DNA of 64,000 bases from Conoideocrella luteorostrata (Eukaryota > Ascomycota > Sordariomycetes > Hypocreales > Clavicipitaceae). This document shows, one piece after another, positions 55,811 through 64,000 of the stretch. A model generated the notes under the pieces. It had not been told where the DNA came from. It ran no database searches and worked only from the letters and a program-made list of their open reading frames with translations. The translations under genes and the position numbers were made by a program. Every line of letters begins with the position of its first letter. Positions within the stretch are counted from its first letter, which is position 1. The stretch lies in NCBI GenBank assembly GCA_032433595.1, contig JASWJB010000012.1, forward strand, positions 234,398-298,397, written 5' to 3'.

Positions 55811-58725
55811 TTAGAGTCTCCATATTCGTCCATTAGATTCCGCGCGATTCATTTCCAGACGGGCCAGAAATTGTCGCACAGCTTCAACATCTTCACCGCC
55901 GGGCAAGGAAATCGCCCAACAATTTTCACACATTGCAATGATAGATTGGGCCTCGCCACTTCGCTCCAGATCCGATTGGTCTTGGACGCAGTAACAGTCA
56001 CCAGTTCTTAGAACCACATTACCGTCGATAGAACCTAGAAGGGGCGCCCTTTCTGGGTAGCTCTCGTCATCCAGCGTTGGTTTGGTTCCGTAAATGACTC
56101 TGCGGCCTTTGTTAAGGGCAACCCGCAAAGCTGCTGCAATCATCGTGGCGAAATCCCGACGGCTTTGGTAAGCCCATCGAGTTTTTGGGAAGTCGTCAAG
56201 CGGCTTTATTGCTTCTCTGACCTTGAAAGCGCCCTGAACAATAAAAACGCAGGATGGAGCTAAAGTTCACCGTCAGCAAAATCTCCCGTGTCTGAGGCTC
56301 CAATCCATCACATAATGATGATAGCTTACCGTGTATTTCAATCCACTGACCAGCCCCAAGCCGATGGATAGATATACTCTCTTCTGGGAATGCGGTGCGG
56401 ATGCTGTGTCCTGTATTTACACCCCCAAGCAGCGCGTCGGCTGCTCTCAGTACGTCATCATCTGATGTTCTAGACGGTGAGGACTGCGGTAGATTTGACC
56501 ATGCACTGAGTGCGTGACTTAATTCCGGATAGCACGAAATTTCGTCTTCTCCCCTTTCCGCCTCAGAAAACTGTGGCCAGAAGCAGGAGATGCCGCCGCG
56601 AGATAAATCAAGCACTAGTCCGCTGTCGGGTTGGAAGCCTGCGAAACTCAGCGGCTGTGGTCTGACTTCTGAGGAGTATTGCTGGACCTTTCTCTTGATG
56701 AGTTGTCCCACACAGGTCTCACAACGATGGGCATTGCTGAAATCCAACACTACCTGGTTGGTGGCTTTCTTCAACGCAACTTCGAGCTGGTGCTCTAGTG
56801 AAGGGATAGTAGCGAAAACTGTATAATTTCAACGTTAGTGTCTATAGTGGTGGAATGTGGTCAAAAGCATACATAGATTCCCGGATACAGAGATGACGTC
56901 TGTTGGGGAGCTGTCTGCCCAGCAGCCATCATGCAAGGACAGCGATGTTACGCTTGACGCCTTTCTGCCCGAAGCTCGCGGCGGCGAATTAACGTCTCGG
57001 TCAGTATGTATGACCTGGTTTTCTTTCGCCATGGCAATCACCAGCGCGAATAGGCTTTTATTCTTTCTGCTAGCGTGTTGATAGATGGTGACACTCAACG
57101 CTCTCTACTCATAGAATTCATCAGTACGTTTTCGTAGATGTGCGCTATTTTTGATACATACCGAATCATACAACTCCCAGCCAAGGTGCTGTAGAATTGC
57201 CAGACCAAGGCCGATGAGAAATCCTGGTAGAAAGCCGATGACGGTGCATGCAAGGACGGTGCCCAGAACAACCGTCCACTCCGACCACAGGAGCTCCAGG
57301 GCTGAGGTCCACAGCGCCTCTATCAGAAGATCTAAACCAAGAAATAGTACTAGAGTGGACGCAACAATGGTCGGAACGTATGTTAGTAAGTGAGTTGAAT
57401 AAAAGAAAAGCACAACGGTAAAGCCGGTGGCCACCAATGCCTCAGGCCTGCCTCCGTTGGCAAAGGTAAATAGCCGCGAGTTCGCCAAAACAACAAGATT
57501 AGGGAGCGATCCAACGGCTCCTGAAAAAATATTAGACAAACCATGCCCGACTAGTTCCCAGTCCATGTTGTACGCGGGCTCATTGAGCATGACGCCCATG
57601 GCAGGGATGAAAATTGGCAAGTTCAGAACCCCAATGATGAGTAGCAGTAAGATGTTCTGAGTGGCAGCGACCATTGCCCCCCATTCAATCAGGTTCAAGT
57701 CGAAAAGTTTCCAATAGTTCCATAATGCACTTTGGCCATCCGAATCGCCCGGTGAAGCCTGCACGGTAAAGAGCCATCCTGTCGCAGCCAGTGTTTCCAT
57801 TCCGGGACCGTTGGCGTAGCCCTTGGCTGCGACGGTAATCCAGAAGACGGCAGCGATGGAAATAACGTACGTGGGCACATACATGGCATGGTCAGTAAGG
57901 CCCCTAGTCAGCTTGCTAAACTTTTCGGAGCGCATTGAGACGCAAAGCAGCACCGTGGGGACCACCGATGCCACTAACAAAGGTGCGTGCTGGGCTGTGA
58001 ACAAGACATTTTTCGTCGACGGCAGAGTAATCTCAGAGGAGACGGGAGGGAGAGTCAATTCAAGACCCAGCATAAAGAGCGAAAGCCCAATTGCACCTGG
58101 CAGATTGCAAAAGGTGTGTTAGCAGCACCCTGATTCTCTTGGGGGAGGGATTTAAGGGTTTTCTCACCAATCGTGCCGTTCAACACTGTGCTCGGGATAT
58201 ACTCGACCTTTCCCAACGTCAACAGCTTTTCTGGAAAATCTCGGTTCATATACACACCATCCAACCCATGCGCAGAAGGCCGAGGGCCAGGAAGCAGAAT
58301 CCAATTAAGAAACTGGTAATTGCATATGCTGCCAGCACCGTCGGCAAGAGTTTTGGGCTGTCCGCACCTAGCCTGCCCTGGATATCCGTGGCTATTCCGC
58401 GCACAAAAGGCAACACTTCAATCAGCATGCTCCCTAGGGCTCCCGGAAATAGCGAGCCTCCCAACGTCATCACGAGCTGCGACATAATCGTGCTCATAAT
58501 ATAGATGGACATGGCCTGCACTTGCAAATTGGCAAACGCTGGGCTCTGCTGAGCTGACGGGAACACCAAAAGCCCGGTCGATGCGGCATCGAGCGCGTTC
58601 AGCAGAACAGCCAAGATGACGGACGGCAAGCCTCTCGAGAGTCTTGATGGCACATTTTGCACCACGTCCCTCCACCGACAGCCAGCCATTGTCTCGAAGA
58701 CTTGGCGTTTTTGTCGTTCAAACAT
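55811..58725 (-). CDS. SulP-family anion transporter with STAS and cNMP-binding-like domains
   Basis: Exons (minus) 58725-58258, 58207-58168 (40 nt), 58096-57162, 57104-56873, 56818-56330, 56259-55811, joining to 870 aa. The SulP membrane domain spans about 1-490 (LPSVILAVLLNALDAASTG; VPTIVASTLVLFLGLDLL). A hydrophilic linker is followed by a STAS-like domain (FFATIPSLEHQLEVALKKAT, NQVVLDFSNAH) and a C-terminal region resembling a cyclic-nucleotide-binding fold (HRLGAGQWIEIHGAPSCVFI). This is the layout of yeast YGR125W-type vacuolar SLC26 relatives; the substrate is probably sulfate or another anion. An in-frame ATG 40 codons upstream exists; the start at MFERQKRQV is preferred. Key splice sites are all GT...AG, with the 50-nt intron 1 inferred from frame. 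Confidence 0.85.
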
Positions 58726-59529
58726 TGTCACCGTACGGATGATAGCAATTGGCAAACCAAAATGCTGTGAAAAGAAGCAAAATAGAGGAGAAGTTGTGTC
58801 GATTGCGTCAACGCGCGGGAAAAAACACCTGACCGATGGATGCATGGGTTACTCCGTACATTAGTGGTTATCCAACCCTGTCATATCTCACAAATCGGGC
58901 ACAACCCTCTCCGCCATTTGACTCTTCAAGTATAGCGCGGTAGTACTTCGGGCTTGGATAGCGGAGGAAGCACAAAATGAGTGAAATACAATTGACAGTC
59001 CACCGCTCCGTAGCTTCAATGGCATTGTCTTCCGCGGGTAAACAAGGGAGTCTGTGCTGAGAAAGAGGCGATAAATGCTAGTAGTTTAGGCTGCACAATG
59101 AGACGTTGATGCAGGCATGTCTTAAGAAGATAACAATGTAATTCTCAGCTAATTTCAAATTGTGCGCGACGCAATCGAGGGCCCCAATGCTCACAACCTA
59201 GTTATGAAACGGGCAACTCCACACATCCATGATTGCTATTAACTCAACAACAGCTGCTCCCAATCCAGCCCAGCCGAGTCTGAGGGTCTTAGGTGTGATA
59301 AATTGACAAATTTTCCGTCCTCAGCTTAGTTGGACTAGCTACATAGAATCAGGTTGATTCGTCATAGACGGAAACTAAAGATAATGAAGTGAATTTCTCC
59401 ACACTATTACTGTCTTGTGCTTCAAGAATTCTGGTCGAATACTCCCAGCCCCTTCCTGCTGAAATGCTCTCCAAGCGTCATAGCCTCTCACCGAATGCAG
59501 TTTCTCCAATACATCGGCCCGCACTCTTT

Positions 59530-59780
59530 CTACCAATGAATGAGATTTTGGGCAGGTGTGGGCGGCTCGAGTGGAACACATTCCTCCAACTTGACACTGC
59601 CGTCCGCAAGCCGCAGTGTTCTGCTGTTCAGTCACTGCTGGTACGCTAGCCCCTCTCGCCCTTTGCCACGTAAATCTCCTGATTGACATGGTAGAACCTA
59701 CTTGCAGCCGACGTTTGAGTTGAACTTCTCGATGATCGTGGTGCCGGCCGGGAAGAGGGGATCCCGTACCCCGCTCCGTC
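59530..59780 (-). pseudogene. 5'-truncated gene fragment (3' exons of an unrecognised gene)
   Basis: On the minus strand a frame reading VRDPLFPAGTTIIEKFNSNV reaches a GTAGGT donor. A plausible 79-nt intron ends in GAACAG and the next exon reads RTLRLADGSVKLEECVPLEP to NLIHW and a stop. Upstream the frame is closed and repeat B begins within 60 bp. No family recognised. It may be the tail of a gene broken by the repeat. Confidence 0.35.
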
Positions 59781-59832
59781 ATGCATAACAGAGGGTGTGT
59801 TGACCGCATTATGAACCATTACTCGATTTTCA

Positions 59833-59909
59833 GCTGTCACAGACTATATAAAATGCATGATTCATACTATTGGTGTGGAGCTTCATCTCTTGCCGGGTTT
59901 TGTGACAGC
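59833..59909 (+). repeat. short inverted-ended repeat B, copy 2 (77 bp)
   Basis: Perfect 9-bp inverted ends GCTGTCACA / TGTGACAGC enclose ACTATATAAAATGCATGATTC and GTGTGGAGCTTCATC, shared with the copy at 41358-41430. Confidence 0.85.
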
Positions 59910-60617
59910 AGCCGGTACCCGCCCCATGCAACGGCAACAAATTTTTGTTCCACATTCTCCATTGCCTCTTTGCCAGTACCTGTCATGCTAATCAATACGT
60001 TAGGTGGCAATTCAAAGCGTATAGTCGGGAGAAAATGTATCGTCTCGATAAGAATTTCCAATTCCATTTTGCAATGCCTTGTTTTGCAATGCCATGTTTT
60101 ATTAGACTAGATGGCCTCGTTGACAGCAACCAGCCTTCTCGCGGAATATTAATATGCGGGATTCCGAGTACGTAATTTGTTCAACTCTAACCCGGCCTAG
60201 CGCCAGAAGAATATGTTGCGGGTACACACCTCCCGAGGCCGCGAACCATAAAACAACGGCACGGGAAACAACACAACAAGGCCCACAATGAACTGCGGCC
60301 CCCCGTGACCCTGATTCGTCAGACAATTTCGCCATTATTGGATGGCAAATGCAGAATCCAATGAGTATGGCCATGTAATACAGCTGAATAGTCGTATCAC
60401 AGTCCGCTTATGCCGGTTAATACGTTGGAAACATGGCATCAATTTGCATGCCGAAAGCCGGCGAGCTGCTGATGCAAGAGACAGGTCATGTGGCTTGAAT
60501 TTTGGAGAAGTGGTGAGTGGCAGGCCTATTTATACGGGCTATGTATCTCGTGAGCAAGCAGACGTTTCATTACACGAACAAAAAAAAAAGGAGAGAGACA
60601 GAGAAACAGACACAAAC

Positions 60618-61966
60618 ATGGCTGCCAAGTCCGTTCACGTAGAGCTTCGAAACTTCAGATCCAGCATTCCGCCGGAGATTCTTTCCAAATGGGAGAGTCC
60701 CACCGGCTGGAGATGTCTCGTGTGAGTATCACTAGATGATTTCTGAACGCTTAGCTTGTTTTCCTGAAACTAATTGACGTGCGAATATGTTAGGAAGTTG
60801 TTCAAAGATTGGGCAATGATAGTTGCGGGTCATCAGCTCTTCATACGGCAGCCTTCGTGGGCAACGCTGGTGGTGGCCTTGCTTCTGATGTCTTGGGGTC
60901 AGCGTGGTCTCTCTACCCTGGCTCACGATAGCATTCACATGAACTTGTTCAAGAACAAGGTGAGATGACATGAAATTTCCTGAGATTATCATCAAGCAGC
61001 TTTATGCTAACCAGTGGAGGTGACTAGAAACTGAATTATTATGTTGCAAATCTTGCCTTAGCTCCCCCGGCCATGAGCACAGCCAAGCAGCAGCGGTCCG
61101 CTCACAACGCTCATCACTGGTACCTTGGCACAGCTGAAGATCCCGACCACGGGGACGGAAATGAGACCAGCTTGCGGCATTATCGGGTATGTTGAAGTTA
61201 TTCTTCGAGACTTTACTGAACATTAGAAAGTGCTAAAAATGAAACTACAGAACGGCGTTTACGAGCACCAGTCTATTTGGTCGCTCTGCATGTACGACAT
61301 GATGGACTTCAAGCTTTTCAGACAGCATGTCGTGGGAGGCTTCATGGAAGCACCTCTCTTTCTCACAGCATGGTGGGCAGTGGTTTCCACAATCACCATG
61401 TATCTGCAGCCGTCAAGTCCCATGTGGAAACCGAACGGCTTCACCTCATACGTGAGCACATTTGTTGTGCTCTTCCAACTCTCACGATGTACCTTTACGT
61501 ACGCGTTTTACGTCCTGCGGGAGATCATCGACCACTCAGGTCTCCCTCAGAACAGCATCCTCGCGGTATGAACCACTCAAATTCACCCAACTCTCACTCC
61601 CGTACATAAAAGAAATGTACAGAAGGGGCATAGTGGCTCACAAAGTTCCGACAGTTCACGCGCTCTAGCCCGGCCAACAATTGGTTCCAACGATTCCTGC
61701 AGCCCCACGACGACAACTACCACCTGCTACACCATCTGCTGCCTAGAGTTCCGATGAGCAAGCTCCGCGAGGCTGATCAATGGCTGATGGCTAACAGTGA
61801 CGAGTATGCTGAGGCAAACCGTAAGCTTTGCATCCGATTTCTCCCTGGGCGGAGGTGCATATTGACAAATTTGGCAGATTATGACACATATTTTGACGGG
61901 AAAGACGCTTTGTTCCGGCAGGTATTACATATGCAGGATGGCAAAAAGCAAGCTATGGTGGAGTAG
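60618..61966 (+). CDS. membrane fatty-acid desaturase/hydroxylase-like enzyme
   Basis: Six exons, 60618-60721, 60794-60959, 61028-61186, 61251-61565, 61655-61820, 61878-61966, 332 aa. The three di-iron histidine boxes are present: HDSIH (79-83), HNAHH (116-120, in SAHNAHHWYLG) and HDDNYHLLHH (266-275). Hydrophobic spans include WATLVVALLLMSW and FLTAWWAVVSTITMYL. Family chemistry is O2-dependent desaturation or hydroxylation of an acyl chain in the ER membrane. At 332 residues it is short, with no fused cytochrome b5, and it lacks the look of the housekeeping delta-9 enzyme; a role in modified or secondary lipids is possible but unproven. Intron density is high (five introns). Confidence 0.87.
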
Positions 61967-64000
61967 ATCAGTCTGTCTGCTTTGGTACTGAGGAGTGGCT
62001 GCCGCACCAGTCTTAAAACGTTTCCGATCACACCCTCCCGTGTTCAAAGGCGGGGAGGCTTGCTGCTAGTGGAACGAGCTAGTTCAAGGAGCTGCCTGAG
62101 GAGAGCTTTTGCAGTTGGTGTAAAGGGATAGAGAGGGTTTCAACAGGAAAAGCCAGAAATGCATGGCACGTAGATTCAACATCGTCGAGATTATCACAAA
62201 AGTCATAAAATTGCACAACTTCTATCGTAGAGATGTCATGGGATAGACAAGCAAATATAATTGCTGCTCAAGAAAGCCAGGATTTGACATATGACCTTAG
62301 ACATCAGCCCTAAATTTATCCTCTCACATTTCTATTCTATTCAAATTGCTCTGAGCCTGTCGGAAAGCTAAAGCTGAGAACTGCAAGGTAATTCCGGCTG
62401 ACGCTAATCCGACTGATGTCGGACCCCCAAGTCCCCTCCAACACTTCGCTGAAAGGGAAAAAAAGTTTTCTTCCGGTGCGGGGAAGAGGGTCAGTCGCGT
62501 ATGCCATCGAATGTACGGAGTATAACCAGTGTTGTTCGTCACCTTTCAGCTCCCACGACGGATTGCACTAAGACCAAGTGAGCAACACTTGCAGGTCCCT
62601 AGTTTTAGTCGGAGGGCTGGAACATGAAGGTACAGGTCTGTACGGAGTAGCTCTCTGTACATTGCATGGACAGCCCCGCTTTGTGTGAGGAGTAGCGAGC
62701 CACAATTACCTGATACTATGGGACAGCAGAGACACGCATAGACACGGCACCAGTTAAGTCTAGTGTCACCCGTCATTTATTTCGGCTTCTTTTGGGACGG
62801 CCCGTGACTGGCCCGTTCCGCGAGCCATGGGCTGAGCGCAGCTTGTGAAGGCATCACCCTCCTTGGCTTTCCGAGCCCTCTGACACCTGCTTTCAGGTCT
62901 ACATGACTATTATATCCCCAGACACTGCATCAGTTACCATTGTGTATTTTGAAGGCGACGGCACTGCCGTATTGGCCATTGCATCTCAAATGGTCAATCC
63001 CCGCGGTGGTACTCAATCTTGGTTGCGGAGAAATTTGCCCCGCTCACCGCAGATCGGCAGACATCCCAGCCTTTCGGTCACTGACTATTTAAAAATGCAT
63101 TATTCACGGTCCGTACTAATGCGGAATTTTACCTCTTTGCAGAATTTGGTGGCGCTCCTTCTAAATGCCCCTCGGCAAATATCCGAAGGAGTGAAGCTGT
63201 GCGCCACATTCTGCACCGTTCACGATATGCCCACTACTTGGCCAGCGGAAGGGACCGTAACATCAGCACCACCGTGGCCAAATGAAACGGCTCCGGAGCC
63301 ATTGCTTAAATCAATCACGAACATGACGGATCTAGAACAGGTAGGACACGGATTGCGTGATTTCGTTTGAGCGACCGGACCGGCTCTCGTGCTCCCCGAA
63401 GCGGTTCAGCTACGCCACGGTCTTGTGGGTGGATGAAATTAGGAAAAACGACAGGGGGCCGTTCAGCTCCGAGCCGAACTGTGCACCAAATGTACAATAT
63501 TATCACCTGGAGTAGCAGCAGAGCTGCTGGATCTGTCCTTCGACAGCATTAGCGCGTCCTTTGGTGTGCTGTCCCTCCTGGTCTTCGATTGGCCTGACCA
63601 TGCATGTTCTTCAGGCTGATGCACTTTTGGCCAGACCCGAGTCTCGGGTCGCTGGGTAACATTTGTCCAACGGTGTTAGTTACTCCAACGCCCTTTCATG
63701 CGTCATGCCAAACTAAAGGCATAACGTGCTACCAACACGCATAATGGAGCTTTGTTGTCCAATCAACAGGTTGACGGTAGTTTCATTAGCCACATGTCCA
63801 GAGAATCCTGCCTTATTTGGACCCATTCTAGGCACGCCTTGTGGAAGGGCTTCGAGTTTACCCGTCTGTCGAGACTTGAATTGGGGGGGCCAACCTGTTG
63901 CGGGGATTGTGGTCTTGTAGCCCGAGCGCCCCCGCAGCTGGAATGGATGGCCGTCCTGACAATATGAGCTAGGAAGTAATTTGTGCCAGGAATGTTTTTT
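61967..64000. other. intergenic to window end
   Basis: No convincing gene. Holds repeat B copy 3 (63077-63151) and motif copies at 62514 and 62640. A 155-codon plus frame at 62903-63370 runs through the repeat and is doubtful. Confidence 0.45.
63077..63151 (+). repeat. repeat B, copy 3 (diverged)
   Basis: GTCACTGACTATTTAAAAATGCATTATTCAC, then a region with GCGGAATTTTACCTCTTTGC, aligns with the other two copies, but the right inverted end (TTTGGTGGC) is eroded. Confidence 0.6.

Larger units (their letters stand above)
58726..60617. other. intergenic with repeat B copy 2 and a truncated gene fragment
   Basis: Apart from the fragment at 59530-59780 and repeat B at 59833-59909, no coding region is seen. 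An ACTCCGTAC motif copy lies just upstream of the transporter gene (58852). Confidence 0.45.

Noticed and set aside
1..64000. CRISPR arrays, operons, bacterial-type mobile elements
   Set aside because: No regularly spaced direct repeats of that kind; the gene structures are clearly eukaryotic.

Overview
The window looks like nuclear DNA of a filamentous ascomycete, most likely a hypocrealean (Clavicipitaceae-type) fungus. Genes are split by short introns (about 50-110 nt) with GT...AG ends and CTAAC/CTGAC-like branch sites. The housekeeping proteins are of fungal type, and one gene is a relative of the hirsutellin-type ribotoxins known from hypocrealean insect pathogens. Intergenic DNA is peppered with a TACTCCGTA/TACGGAGTA motif. 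I joined exons by hand; every joined model below keeps one open frame and divides by three, but no transcript data were available.

Region 1 (1-9.6 kb): a Csx1/Nam8-type three-RRM RNA-binding protein (minus strand), then about 7 kb in which I find no convincing gene.

Region 2 (9.6-38.3 kb): conserved core. In order: Ecm29 (26S proteasome adaptor), a UBA-UAS-UIM-UBX Cdc48 cofactor, a germinal-centre-type Ste20 kinase, NAD-isocitrate dehydrogenase subunit 1, a GFA-family zinc protein, an intronless ACC-synthase-like aminotransferase, Dsk2/ubiquilin, a small probable mitochondrial protein, Svp26, the 18S rRNA methyltransferase Bud23 and cytosolic lysyl-tRNA synthetase (nine exons). Three of these (Ecm29, UBX protein, Dsk2) act in ubiquitin-proteasome/Cdc48 delivery.

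Region 3 (39.4-55.7 kb): an accessory island bracketed by two same-orientation copies of a ~210-bp repeat. It carries two small secreted six-cysteine proteins (40.9 and 46.6 kb), a full-length proteinase-K-type subtilase whose catalytic Ser is Ala and oxyanion-hole Asn is Asp, and a ribotoxin-fold protein in which four aligned active-site positions are changed while fold cysteines and the Arg are kept. It also holds AT-rich repeat-filled DNA with a probable solo LTR and decayed genes, and a divergent Zn2Cys6 regulator / 14-TM MFS exporter pair. The two adjacent enzyme folds that look catalytically dead but still have intact reading frames are the most unusual content of the window.

Region 4 (55.8-64 kb): a large SulP-STAS-cNMP-like transporter, a membrane fatty-acid-desaturase-like enzyme, gene fragments and further copies of a small inverted-ended repeat.
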